NCBI RefSeq assembly: GCF_963678635.1
Contig: NC_087062.1
Span: forward strand, 64,455,253-64,519,252
From: Symsagittifera roscoffensis
Taxonomy: Eukaryota; Xenacoelomorpha; Acoela; Convolutidae
Direction of reading: 5' to 3'
Length of the DNA: 64,000 nucleotides
The translations under genes were made by a program, and so were the position numbers. Below are positions 11,101 through 23,999 of the stretch, one piece after another (position 1 is the stretch's first letter; every line of letters starts with the position of its first letter). Under the pieces are notes generated by a model that was not told the origin of the DNA, did no database searches, and worked only from the letters and a program-made list of their open reading frames with translations.

Positions 11101-14100
11101 CTACGTCTGTCGTCACCATCCACTGGTTCGAGTCTCAATCCAGGTGCGCTCTCACTCTGAACATTTTCATCAGCTTGTTCGTTTTCATCGCCACTTTCCT
11201 CCGCGATGCTTCCGACTTGCGACAATCGGATCATCAGTTCTTCTTTATCTTTCTCAAATCCTGGCAAATCTTTTTGCTCGTCATTTTGTTCGCTTCGAGT
11301 TTCAGTATACTCGACTGTGGTAACGCTGATTTTCTTAATTAACTCGACGGACATTCTCACACTTTTGCTTGTCTTCCTTTCGTTGGGAACAACAACGCGT
11401 TCTGGTTCCAACTCCTCCTGATCCCCATTGTTTGGTTTTTCGGATGCCTTATCAACAACAGGCTTTTCTTCAAGTTTTATCTCGTCAGACTCAGTCGAGC
11501 TAGTCGAGGCCCCAAGCTCGTCTTCCAATGACGGCATTTCACTTCCTCGTCTCCCTCCTACCAACGACTTGGTTTTTTTCTGCACAGTCGTTACAGCAAC
11601 ACTTCCACTTCTAGTCGTGCCAGTTGGACCTCTAGTCTGTGGGAAGTTGAGCGCTGACAACTGGTCCAATTTCGCAAGTTTGTCATCCTCCTCGATTTTG
11701 TTACTCCCAATTGAGATTGAATCGATGTCGATAGCGCCCACTGAGGACCGAATAGATTCACGATCTTCAATTGAACGGTACAAAACTGACTCATCGGATA
11801 GATGTTTAATTTGATCGATTTTACCTAAATCTTTATTAGCAAATGCAAAATCCAATTTCAATCTTCCGGTCAGCTCTTGAGCAGGGTTTCCCTTAGCTGA
11901 GTTCTCAGTAACTGACAACTCGTAAAGTCGCCAAACGAGAGACTTTTTCTGCAATGCAGCACACAAAAGAGTCTTACTGCTGCATTCTGCTTGACCAATC
12001 AAATCATTCTTGCCGATAAGGTCACGGTCAAAAACCTTGAACACCAGGTTTTGGAACTTCCAGTCTGGCGCAAACGTTCTTTGCGTGATGCTAAAAACCT
12101 TCCAACTCGGGTTCAAATTGTTCCTAAGCCATTCTGTTTTTCTCAAAAGTTGTGGTTTGAGCGTCCAGACTTCCAAATAAGGATCGGATTGGCCGATGAG
12201 ATCTGTATTTTTCAAGCCAATAGCACTGAACTTCACTATCAGGTGAATTTCCTTTTCTTTGACTAGTTTCTGGTACAACTTCTGAGCCAGCTTGTCAGCA
12301 TGGTAGTCAACTGAGATATCTGCTATAGTTTCCAGGTGTAGAGTGTTTCTCACCATGTTCACTTTGTTGATGACTAAAATAATCCACTTTGATAGACAAA
12401 GAATTTTTGAGCTTACTTAATTGTAAGAATATTTCTCATAATGATGTAAAGCGGAGCTTTGCATGCTATCCGCGGTACGCAAATTTGTGATTTGTTCACA
12501 TGGGACTTTATGCGCCTCAGTCTTACTTTTTTCACTGGTCAACAACTTCTGACGGCAGAAAAAATTAGGCTTAGAATAGATACCAAGAAAAAAAAATTAC
12601 AAATAAAATCAAGGCTTTTAAAAAGATACGCTTAATGAAAGCAATAAAAATTGTGCTGCAGAAAGATAAAAAATCGCAAATTAGGAATCGAAAATAGTTG
12701 CTACGTAAATGATAAGCTTTACTTCCCTTGCGAAGTAACTACTCTCCGTTGCTCAGTTATCGGAGCTTCAATATTATCAAAGGTGTCTAAGTAGTATAAT
12801 CGAAATCAATGATCAAGGAGTGGGGCTAATTTTTTGAGAGGCAGTATAATTAACACAGGCGACACCACTTGCGATACCACAAAAACATAGCATTGAAAGC
12901 TAGCAGACAAAAAACGAAACGAACGCCACTAAGTCGAAACACAAATTGAAAAAAGGATAGCCGGTTGCTGTGCAAGCAGCACAGATTTTTCTGATCATAT
13001 TCATAAAAAATAATAGGAAAAACATTTTTAAATTCTCTACTGATTAGTGTTGCTTTTAGTGAATAGTGTGATTCGAGAACTATAGGATCGCATAAATAAA
13101 AATTGAATTAGGCATAATCGAAAGAAATTGTTTTCAAAAAACAAATACCAAACAAAAAAGTTTTTTTTCCGTAATTTTTGAAAAATAGTTTTTTTTTAAA
13201 ATCGTTATAGTCAAATATGCTTGGAAAAAAAACATCCAAAACCAGTTTGGATGACAGTTAAATCAAGTTGTGTGAGCCTAAAATTGAATAAAAAATTCCA
13301 AACCAGCTTTTCTCGATAGTGGAAGACTTTTTAGAGGATTTTTAGGAAAATTTTATAAATCGTTCGAATCACGACTGAAAGAGTTGTACTATGATGTAAG
13401 TATACCACTTAACTCTATCCGATGATTTTTTAACATAGCTGATTTTGCATGGAAAAAAAACTGAAACACACTCGAATATTAAGTTCCTTTACTCTTTCAT
13501 TGTTCGGAATAAAAACGTTCAATTTTAGGAGACCACGTCCGACGGGGGAGACCACGTAAAAACTATGTTTCAATCCAAAAAAGGCCACCAAGACAAAAAA
13601 AAACAACCAGAAAAACATTAGGCGGACTTTTTTGAAACCGAACATTTACAGTTTGAAAAAATTCCTGGCTGGATCAATAATCTTAAACTTTGCTATCCCA
13701 GACGTAGCTGTAACCTCTGGGCCAAGTGTGCCGGAAAATTCAAAAAATTTAAATGATATAAATCAGGCTGTCGAAAAATTTAATTGAATTTGTTTAAAAA
13801 AGTCTTTATTCAGATTAGATAACGCTTGTTTATCGCACGTGCAATTGATACAGACCTGATCTACGTTTTGAGCAACTTTAACCATAACTGACTGATTTGT
13901 AACAATGACCGTAATTTCTCGAAAAAAAGAAGAAATATTTAGAAATGAAAACCAAGCAGTTTTTTGCCCAAGTGATAAGCAAGGGTATTGCAACCTTAGT
14001 TGTTTCTCTAATAAAATAACTGAAAAGACTGAAAAGTTTCGAGAAAAAGGAATCATCCATGAGATATTACATTTTTCTTACAAAAAACTGGAAGAGTCAT

Positions 14101-17100
14101 CGCTTCTGTAGGAAAAAAGTATCGCAAAAAGTTCTTTCGATTGAACCCTTTACCTCAGATTTTATAAGGTAGTTTCTAAGAAGTCAAAAATATTCTAAAG
14201 CACGATCAAACGTTCAGGAACTTTTTTCGAAATCCATAAAATTTTCCGCAAAAATGGACATTGCCGCTTAAGTAGAGAATATTTCCAAAAACGGGTTTCT
14301 CGATTGAACACTTAACCGAAGAATTAGCAGGGTGGTTTTCGAGAAAAGAATATATAATTTCAAAAAAATGTCAAAAAACACTATTTTAATTTTTCCGAGG
14401 GCCATAACTTGTTGTATAAAAAAATGGGCGTGGCCGCACATGCAGAAAAACTTAACAAACCATTCTATCCAATGAATCCAAAATCTCATAATTGGGAGAA
14501 TTGATTTAAAAAGGGGAAAAACTCAAAAATTTGGGTCAAATATTCCCCCTAAAGACTTTTTCGAAGGCTGTAGACAGTACGATAAAGTATAGAAGATTAT
14601 GCAGGCATACAGATGAGCATAAGTTCCTTTTATTGTTAACTTTTTTTGAAAACCGAAAGAGTAGTTTTCTACCGAACTTTTGCAAAAAATGAAAAAAAAT
14701 TCAAAAGCGTCTCAAAAAAATAAAAATAACCCAATCCCATACGTTTTTATAAGACCTGACTATGTCGAAAAGGAATTTTTTGGCCTTTGAAACTCTGCAA
14801 CTTGACTAAGCTGATACAATCTAAGCTGAAACCGTTTTATTAAAAAAAACTTATAAAAACCAAAATTATTTAAAATCAGACTTGGTAAAATGACAAATTA
14901 CAGAACTTTCAATCATAAGAAAAAAATTTACAGGAAAAAAACCATGCTTTACAAAGAAGGACAATAAAATAAGTACCAGATAAAAAATGCCATTTAAACA
15001 AACGTGAAATGAGCCGACGGAAATTAGGCCGAAAACCAAGAATCCGAAAAAAATTCAACCGTTTTTCAAGAAATTTATTAGAAAAAATGATAATGCTCAA
15101 AACGTTATTCACTTATTTACTACCTAATTAAGGTACTTTTATTTAAAATTTCATGAAATTGAGCATGTCGGTAGCATAGCAGCAATTGTTTTCACTGATT
15201 TTATTAAATAAGTTGTTAACCTGAAAAAAGTCTCGATTCCGATTTGATAACGCTTGCTAATCGCAAGCGTAAACATAGCCAATCGAAGATTGGAAAGGAG
15301 CAATGAACGCAAGTTAACATAAAAAAAACACTGACTTTGTTGAAAAAATCTCAAATTTCGATGTTTGAAAAAAAAATAGATGCCCTTTGAGCTCTTTGAA
15401 TTCTTAGAACGGTTTATGATTGGCGCTTCTTTGATAATATTAACCCAACTTGAGAAACCTGGATCAACGGGTAAAGTTTTTATTCCGCTGGAAATCTAAA
15501 ACTTACATTCCACTTTCGAAACAAGTAGCCGTTCAAGAATTTTGGCGGCATTTGCACGTTCGTATTTGGAGAGTGTTATTTAAGTCATTTTCTGCAGATG
15601 AATTTCAATTGGACTCAAAAAGTGCATTTTACCTAAGTGCATCAATATTTTAAGACTTTTTCCTGAAAAAAAAAATCAGCAAGACGTAATAAAGAGTCTT
15701 CATTACATTCATTACTCTTTATAAATTGTCGGCTTCAATTCTGTCTGTTTATTATCCTACGTTTTTTTATATGTAGCGAGTCGTTTTTTGATTATTGACT
15801 CAACTTCGACAAGTTATGTTTGAAATTTCGAAATCACTTAGCCTACCTTCTCTTAGAAAAATTAGAACATCATTTGAAAAAATTCGAATTTTGTTCAAAG
15901 TTTTTTTTTATTGTTTTTTTCCTATTGTGATATTCTTTTTGACGAATCTAATTATAGTCACGAGTTTCTTTTTCTTGGTATAAACTTCAATCAGTTTTTT
16001 TTTCAATTGATTTTTATTCTGCTTTAAATGCTTTCCTGCTTATGTTTTTTTTTGTAAAACGATAACTTCTCTAAGCAAGAAACTCTGGTTTAGGAGGCGT
16101 TTAGTGCTATCATAGCACATATTACCTTACATACATTTTTAATTCATATTTTGCTCGGAATTTTCTGATATTTTTTATTGTGTGCTATTTTTTTCTAGCA
16201 CACATAATTTTTTCCTATTTTACTTTATTTTTGCTTTTTTTAATACACTTTCATTAAAAACGTAATTCAAGCTTTTCGTTTTTATACTTACCAAATATTT
16301 CTGATAGCAACAAAAAATGAAATAGACGACAGATTTTTTGCCAGCATTTTGCTTTCTGACATACTTGTTTCGTCTGGGTTTGGACTTAATTCCTAGCAAA
16401 TTTTCATCTTAACTCCTCGTGATGTCTCAAAATTTTTGTTGCTAATCGATTCAAAATAATGACACATCGAATTTACGAACAAAAATTAGAAGTTTCTCAT
16501 TTTTACCCGTTATTCTGCTTATACCAAATCCCACGTTTAGATTTTTTCTGACCATTTTTCCCGGTTTTCTTGTATAGTTAGCGGTCGGTAAGTTTTTAAT
16601 GCTAGTCCAATACTGGCCGTTGTCTTCCGCCGCAAGTTTAATTGGATACAAACAATTTTTCACCTCTGTGTTAATATATATATTACTGTTTCTTGGCAAT
16701 AATTACCGTAGTGCGAAAATTCTGTGCTTCATGCAGACCAACAGGTGTTCTGGCTGTAATTACATACCCTTTGTTATGAGCCTGTTCTTTATCACCATCT
16801 CAATTTTTCCATTTTTCTTTCTGTAGTTTCCGACCCCCACAAATTCGCAAGGTATTAGATATAAAACGATGTATCAACTTTTTTATTGGCTATTAAAGAG
16901 TAGAAGGTAGCTTGGTCAATGTTACAGAAATTTTCGAATGCAGTTTTTATCGCAAATTTTTCCACGAGTGACGGTGTTACACTGCTGATTGAATTTATCC
17001 GGTTGAATAGAATCAAGCGAAATATTGCATCAATTTGAAATTGTACTCAAAAAAGTTCACTAATTGCCAGAATTATCAAGGTCCGAAATCATTGGTTTGA

Positions 17101-18146
17101 GAAGCTCTAATCCAAAGTAACCCAAAAAAAAACAGATCCTTTTCCCTCGATTCCTTTGATTTGGAAAACGCAACACTTCAGAGTAATCGTTTTCAAAGCA
17201 AATTTAGTCAAAACGAGCGTCTTGCTTAGCCCAAAAATACGAGAAGATAAGGTTTGAAAATTAGGCCAAAAAAGCCGTATTTACTCATATAAATGTTAAT
17301 TTTTCAATTTAATATCAACTTTTCAATGAAATTTAAGAAAACAAAAGTTATCTCAGACATTATACTTCAAAAACATTCTAAGAAACTTTTGCACGCATCA
17401 GTTTTATCTAAATTAAGCAAAATTTAAGAAAAACTCAATCAAATTTTAAAGTTTAATTAGTTTTCCTTGGATTTTTTGAATCACCATAGTAATAAGGTCT
17501 TACAACGCCGTGCCAACGCCCTTCACTATGTGAAAAGATTCCATATAGTATTTCATAGCTTGAGTGACGCGTGAGTCAATTTGGTCTTTCTTCAAACTGT
17601 TTTTGAAGATGGGACCGAGAGAAGATGAAATAGAGATATTTATTGAAATATTGTTTCGGAGCCCGAATTACAATTGGGATGCTTATATGGGAGGCCAGAG
17701 CCGAAAAAACTCAAACTGAAAACCTTCCAGGAGGAAAAAAACTAAACTGATATAGGTTACTTACAAAGCATGCATTCTTGGTTGTCTTGATCGTCCAGAA
17801 CCCACGCTCTCGGTTCCTTACTCTCGTAGATATCGTACAAGTCGCCCACTTCTATACAAACACTGCCCACATATTCATTCGAGCGGACAATATTGTAGTT
17901 GTGAACGTTCAGCACAACCTTCAGATGGTCGGATTTCTCTCGACTCAGTGCGAATGTCAATCGGTCCAGAGGTACTTTTACCTTCGGCCACGTGGGATTG
18001 GCATTGTTGCTGACAAATCGTGTCCTGGCCACATTGTCACTTTCGTTGTTTTCTATTGACACGTAAGGGTCAATGGAGCCTACCTGGTCAAGATGTGGTA
18101 AGTTGATGGCTTGAAACTGGATCGAAAAACAGACGTCGTCTTGCAT
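8169..18146 (-). CDS. Copine-like tandem C2 protein with long acidic region and C-terminal membrane anchor
   Basis: Two exons, 18146-17765 and 12373-8169, joined by gtaagt and ttattttag at matching phase 1, give exactly 1528 codons plus stop. Residues about 1-125 form a C2 domain (SIDPY; its third Ca-loop reads HNYN). Residues about 169-300 form a second C2 domain closest to copine C2B: TEWLRNNLNPSW resembles the copine RTEVVKNNLNPVW block, and Asp185, 191, 243, 245 and 251 match the five Ca ligands. Copines normally continue into a vWA domain. Here about 1200 residues rich in E, D, S and N replace it, including a small repeat SPSRSADVSPSRSAN. Residues 1502-1520 are hydrophobic and are followed by SRLRSSQS, a tail-anchor layout that would leave the C2 domains cytosolic. 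The ATG at 18146 is the first after an in-frame TAA. Likely role: Ca-dependent membrane bridging or tethering (inferred). Confidence 0.85.
12968..12984. repeat. Dispersed hairpin motif, copy 3
   Basis: CTGTGC-AAGCA-GCACAG, a perfect stem preceded by 'ggatagccggttg', as in copy 2. Confidence 0.5.
13958..14760 (+). repeat. ~810-bp dispersed repeat, copy 2
   Basis: Same sequence and same end points as 5805-6620, with small deletions. It is in the intron of the C2 gene, opposite to the direction of transcription. Confidence 0.75.
15180..15719 (+). repeat. TATA-module dispersed repeat, copy 2, with upstream module
   Basis: Begins with the 'gttgttaacctgaaaaaagt' module and 'cttgctaatcgcaagcg', then the shared block from about 15266. 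It ends with 'gacgtaataaagagtcttcattac', a degraded version of the TATA end. Confidence 0.6.
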
Positions 18147-19640
18147 TTTCGTCAGCTGGTAATCTGATGTTTGTTTTAATTGTTTAGTTTAGTGCGAATA
18201 AACGCTCAGTCGAATAAATATAAGCAGCACAAATTGATAGAAGTAACGTTATAAAGCACCACTATACCAGAGCTATTTGGCCACCTGCCAAGACTTGTTT
18301 CAAACAGATCAACACATTAGCACAAATATGATTGAAGATTGAGTAAGTTTCACTATCATACAAATTTTTTCACTTCAAAAATTGTTTTCACGAAGAGCCT
18401 TTTATTTCAACGAATCTTTTCTGAATCTAAATTGAAGGGATTGTCAGTCAAAAGAGCGTTGAATGTCTTTGGGCAAAGTGAAAGGTCCTGTCAGGTGTCC
18501 GAACGTTCTAAAGCGAAGCGATAGTAGCAGCAAAGGTATGCAAAGACAGATCAAAGAACGAGTGAACTTCAAACCAACTACCTATTTATCTGCAGCTAAT
18601 ATTTAAATACATGTAATGTTATATAAACTTACTATGACCACTATAAAGACCCAAAATGCAAGGTGACCAAATAAAAACCGCTCGGAGATTGCATTGATCG
18701 TCCACTGATGAAATTATAATCAGATCAATTAGTAGAAACAAACACAGAATGATAATTGGAATAAAGTGGATTGATCGACATTAAGAGTTTGACAACCCAT
18801 TGGGTTCTTTGCATTTTAGTCACAAGTTTGATCGAATAAAACCCTCCAATAAACCAATGAATTCTACTTGCAGCCAACCCAACCTAATTGTGCAAAACCA
18901 TTTGGTTCAAAGTTGAAGTTGCACAGTTACTGGCTATTTCCCGCAAATTTTGCATACCAAATAAAACTCCGAACCAATAACCCAGACCGGTAATAATTGA
19001 ATTTGTTAAGCTGAACAGGGACAACTTTGTTCACATATTTGAAATAGGGTCTGCAAAACGGTAGTTACACTAAACATTTAATTTATTTTAGAAAAAGAGC
19101 AAAACTATGGATATACTTATTGCAAACTTCACAGGCTGCACTGAATAACCATACCCATCTGTCAGGGTAGTCTTTGTTCAAATACAATTTGGTTCTTTTC
19201 AAATTAGGGCAAATGGGGACTGTCCGTGGGATCAAACAATACAGTCTCATTTTGACCCCAAGTTTAGTCACTGTGACTTCAGGTCTTATCAGGGCTTGTC
19301 AGAGTTCAAACCAAATACAGTCAAATAGTTCAAACCAAATACAGTCAAAGAGTTCAAACCAAATAATTGAATGACGTCAGTATAATATGATATCAAAAAC
19401 TTCTCTCATTTTCACCTTCACTAGATATATTGAATTTCATAAGCCAGAACCAAAAATAAAATCAAAGAGAAACATCTACATAATCTGCTTTGTTTGCGAT
19501 ACGTTAACCGAATCTATGCAGGTTCGAAGTTCGAGATCTCTTTAACTATCCCACAAAAATACGCTCTGTCTAGCTACTCAAGTTTTTCTCAATAAACAGA
19601 TACAGAATTTGTAACCACCTTCACGCAGACTGAGAGGCCA
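18147..19640. other. Intergenic, no gene seen
   Basis: Upstream region of the C2 gene. A weak TATA-like 'gcttatatttatt' occurs on the minus strand near 18210, some 65 bp upstream of the start codon, and could belong to its promoter. Otherwise only short repeats and AT-rich sequence. Confidence 0.3.
19303..19368. repeat. 24-bp tandem repeat, 2.7 copies
   Basis: The unit 'agttcaaaccaaatacagtc' plus 4 bases starts at 19303, 19327 and 19351. Confidence 0.8.
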
Positions 19641-19929
19641 CAAGAGCAAGGATGCATCCAAAAGCTGGGCTAAGAAATGTAGCAGAAGATCCACATCTCT
19701 AGAAGCATCTTAAAATGTCATCAATATGCCTAATAATTCTCTCACAGAGCTTAATTGTTGTGATAAACTTATTGAATAGTTTCAGTCACAGAAAATTTAA
19801 AACAGATCAAAGACAACACAATTGTTCCAAATGAAATTAGCGATATCAGTAAAAGTGAATATCTACCTCTAATACAACATATCTACCTCAATCAAACCCA
19901 ACTCCCTCCAAATGACAAGAGAGCTAAGC

Positions 19930-22900
19930 GAAAAAGTGCAGAGCTGAAACCCTCTCTTAAAAAACGACTCATTTTAATAAGATCTCAATGGAAAAAAGGA
20001 AGCAATGATAAACCAGGTCAAAAAACGAACAAGGGCAAGTATAGCAGAAATTTAGCAAGAGCGCAAAAAAGAAGGAAAAATTTCTTCGTGAAGCGAAAGA
20101 TGCTATTACACTCCAGGCCAGACGATGCAACATCAAGGCCCGATCTGAAGCTGAGCTTATTGAAGGATTAAATCTTAGAGACATTTGGGATTGTTTGCCC
20201 AAGGTCTGTTACCTTCAAGTGGTGGCGAGCGAAGACCGTACTCCCCAGAATACGAAAATAAAAAGACAGATCAACCCAGGGAACCATGGAGAAGGTCCAA
20301 AATACCGAAAGGGAGAAGAACCAAATCCACCCAGGGATTATGTACCACAAAGAGACGACCCGAAAAGTTCTTGCCAGGACAGTCAACGATGTTGCAAAGC
20401 GTTGGGCGGGTTTTCAATTACAGAGTCAAATGATCCTGCCGATTTGGCTCTGACGTTATTAGCTAGTGCAGGTGATGTGCACCCAAATCCCGGGACGAGA
20501 GTCAAGTGCCCAGTGTGCACCAAAGGTATTTATGACAAGACTCAAGAAAGTGTTTGGTGCGGAAGAGGGGGATACGTCCACTTGAAGTGTACGAACTTGA
20601 CTAACAGCCGCCAATGGGATAAAGATTTCGAATGCAACAAATGCAGTTGGTGCGCATTAGTACAGAAAGGCGGGGACCCACGAAAAGAAAGAGAGAGGAA
20701 AACAACAAGGAGGAAGAACATCAGACTCCAGAAAATGAGAAGAGAAGTACAAGAGATAAAAACAACAAACATTCTAACTTGGAACCTGCAAAAAATGTCT
20801 ATGTAAGTCAACAACAGAAGAAAACTGCGGCGTTTTGCATTCTACTGCCTCCGTAAAAGACATAACATAGTACTAATGAGCGATAGATGAGGGCCAGAAA
20901 AAATGTTGGGGTGAAAGGGTAACATCAGTAACAGTCGCACACCTTCGCCTAGTAGCAGGATACCAACCTCTATGGCAGTATGGAGAAGAGACAATGGAGA
21001 TATACAGAAGAGAGCTGGAGGAACAAGTGACCACATCCACTAACCAAGAATGGTTAAAAATAGGGGGAGACCATAACTCACATATGGTTTATGGAGGCGA
21101 TCGGCTCTTCGCAGACGGTACTAAGGGTACTTTCGGAATGGGGATTAGGGACTGTCCAGGGGATGATTTCCTGCAATAGTGCGAGGATAACAACTTATGC
21201 TGGGCAGACTCCTTCGTATGGATGGAGCACAGGGGCACGTGATTCAACAGACTGAATGCCAAATGGTATGAATTGGATGGTTTTGTCCTGAAAAAACATC
21301 AGAGGAGCAGACTCTTGAAGGACATCAAGGTAATAAAAGCAGACTCCTTTTCTGACCATCGCCAAAAACAGATCACAATAAACGTTCGGAAACCCCTCTT
21401 CAAGGGAAAATCTGATGAACCGGGAAAAAAGGTAGACACAGACAAACTAAGACTGGAGCCGTTTGTAAAGAAATTCAAAGAAACGGTACAAAACAAGGAA
21501 CAAGAACTGAAAACAATGGGATGACGGAGGCGGCAAAAACAAACCATGGAGCAGCATTAGAAAAAAGTGGCAGAACAGAAAAGAACGTTAACCTGCCATG
21601 GATGAAAGGCCGGGAACAAGAATGTGAAAATTTTCGAAAAAAGATAGCTGAAGCAGTTCGAAAAACGAGGGAAATTCTCCAGCGAGGGGAAACGAGACAA
21701 TCGACAGAGTACATGAATACAAGAGAAGAAGTACGGCGGCACCGGTCAGCTTTCAAAAAGCATCAGAGACAATGGAAGAACCAATATTGGGATACCATCA
21801 TTGAAGAGGCCAAAGATGCCAGCGAGAGAAACGACTGGGGCAAAATGTACAAGACGCTCAAGAAACTGGGCCTAAGAGACGATAAGAGAAGCGCACCGAG
21901 TGAGCAGTTCTCAGCGGAAGAATTTAAAACAGATTTTGAGAAAGTATCTAAAGAAAGATCAGAACACACGTCAGAAGAAATACAGGAAGTCATATCATGG
22001 ATACCAGACCGGAGGGAAGAACAAGAGGTAAAAAGAGCAGCAGAAAAGATGGGAAAAGAGGTAACAGTAGGAGAAAAACTAGAACAGATGAAGGAAATGA
22101 GTGATGGAGCGGCAGGAAAAGACGTTGTCACCATAGGGATGATTAGGAAATGTAATCCTGAAACCCAAATCGTAATGGCCGAGAAAATAAAACAAATGGC
22201 CGGAAGAAATCCTGATGAATGGGAAAACACTATTTAAGAAGGAATGGTAATACCTCTATACAAAAACAAGGGAAAAAGGGACCAAAAGAACAATTACACG
22301 GGTATTTGTTTGCTATCCATGGCATCCAGAATTTTAGCTAGGGTCATGGCATCAAGAATCAGAGACTGGAGTGAGGAAATAAACCTGTTGGATGAAAACC
22401 AACAAGGATTCCGCGCCGGAAGATCGACTGCTGATGCCACACAAATTCTGGTGAAAATGCACGAGGAGCTGATAAATGAAAACATCCAATCAGAAAACTC
22501 GATTAAAGCCATCCTTTTGGATATCCAAAAGGCCTACCCTCGCGTAAACAAACCCATTTTATGGAAAATGTTGAAAAAGTTCGGAATGAAGAAGGAAACA
22601 ATAACCATCTTGAAAGGGTTGAACGAGCACACCACGTATGAGGTAAGGGGCAGGGAAGCCAATAGTACAACATGGATGCCCCTACGAGGATTGAGGGAAA
22701 GATGTACCACCTCACCTGGTCTATTCAACGTATATCATGCAACATATATCAGAATAGCCACAAAAACAAGACAAGAAAGAGCGCGCCAACCTATTTGAGC
22801 ACCATGGCAGTGGAGTCCAGGGAACTCTTTCCCCCCTAAAGACACGAAAAAGGCTAGTGGTAACTCTGCGACGAGGGTTCTAAGGTTAACCGAAGTGCTG

Positions 22901-23790
22901 TTCGCAGATGATACCACACTGATTGGAAAGAAAAGCAAAAACACCAGCAGGCGATCGTAGCACAAACATGCGTTGAGTCAATGATACTGTTCGACGCCGC
23001 GGTACGCCCATGGTATAAATCAGAAATAAACAAATTACAAAGAGAAATTGATAGATTATACCGATATACTTATGGGCCAGCAAAGACAAACCCCAATTAA
23101 AGAAATGCAGGAAAAGAGTATAAATTTGTGTGGAGTCAGGAAACAATTGACCATTGATAGTATGGAACAGAAGATTGAGAAACGGCATTTAATCAGAATT
23201 GGACACAAACTTAGAATGGACAACAACAGGTTAACTACGCAATTGGTATTGGGCTGGCCAGCTCCAGAAATTTCGGACCAGCATAGAAAAGCCAGACAAA
23301 CCATTATTGGATACTGGAGGACACTGCTGAGAAATGCAGGCCAAGACCCGGATACCATCGAAAGCTTAGCATTAAACTGGAAAAAATACAAGAAGTTCAT
23401 CGAAGAGAGAGTGAGAAGAATCAGAATGTGGGAGAACAAAAAAGCAGATAAAGAGAACACAGAAAGGAACCAAACAGCAGAAATAAATACATCCACAACA
23501 TGCTCAATATGTGGACGAATATGTAAGAGCCTAACGGGCCTGAAAATACATGTTACAAGATGCATAGAAATGATCGGGACGAAAAACAAACCTGTGAAAG
23601 ATGCAAAAAGACGGTAGCAACAAAGTCGGCCCTTACAAATCATAAGAGAAAATGCATGACTACCCCCGCGACAAATCGACGACTCGAAGAGAAGAAAAAC
23701 TGCCCCATGTGCGCAGTCTCAATATCGACGACAAACCTGGCAAGACATATTCGGACGATCCATGGCATGCCTTAACAGGGTCGAGAAGCC
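19930..23790 (+). mobile_element. Decayed APE-type LINE with PHD-like finger and C-terminal zinc fingers
   Basis: Order on the plus strand: a basic/proline-rich leader; GDVHPNPG and a Cys/His finger at about 20465-20645 (C-x2-C, H-x2-C and C-x2-C, with one expected Cys missing); the start of an endonuclease domain (ILTWNLQKM, about 20770); more endonuclease around 21060-21360 (GDHNSH, SDH) in another frame; a reverse transcriptase from about 21520 (MVIPLYKNKG at 22244, QQGFRAGRST, FADDTTLIG at 22901); then a C2H2-like finger (CSICGRICKS, about 23500) and a second (CERCKKTV) after a frameshift. Several stops and frameshifts show it is dead. A 28-bp sequence occurs twice at 23828-23882 and may be its 3' tail. 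The 5' limit is uncertain. Confidence 0.8.
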
Positions 23791-23999
23791 GGACCAAGAC
23801 ATCTGGGATTGTTAGTATTCCAGAAATGTTGTCGCTATGACCGATTTTTTTCGAAGTTGTCGCTATAACCGATCTTTTTCCAGGGTTTGATATATGGTAG
23901 CCAATAGGTTAAGATCACCGCTAAAATCAAGTGCAGGCGGTGTCGAGACTTCAAGAAGCAAGACGAAACCGTTGAGACGAATAAAATCAAATTAATTGA

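Larger units (their letters stand above)
12374..17764 (-). other. Repeat-filled intron of the C2/tail-anchor gene
   Basis: The 5.4 kb intron has canonical ends. It holds a hairpin-motif copy (12968), a module repeat (13430-13640), the second ~810-bp repeat (13958-14760) and a TATA-module repeat (15266-15719). From 15720 to 17764 I see only T-rich and AT-rich sequence with no supported gene. Confidence 0.7.

Noticed and set aside
8386-12266. Many open frames opposite or shifted within the large C2-gene exon (e.g. 11428-11814 +, 10878-11342 +)
   Set aside because: They are shadows of the long biased coding exon. None shows a domain or splice support.
16451-16826. Overlapping open frames on both strands
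   Set aside because: No motif, no splice consistency, and located deep in an intron.
19303-19368. CRISPR-like short repeat array
   Set aside because: Units are directly adjacent without spacers, and the genome is eukaryotic. A simple tandem repeat.
20450-20500. 2A-like ribosome-skipping peptide (GDVHPNPGT) in the LINE
   Set aside because: The canonical form needs D-V/I-E-x-N-P-G-P. Here E is H and the final P is T, so skipping is unlikely.
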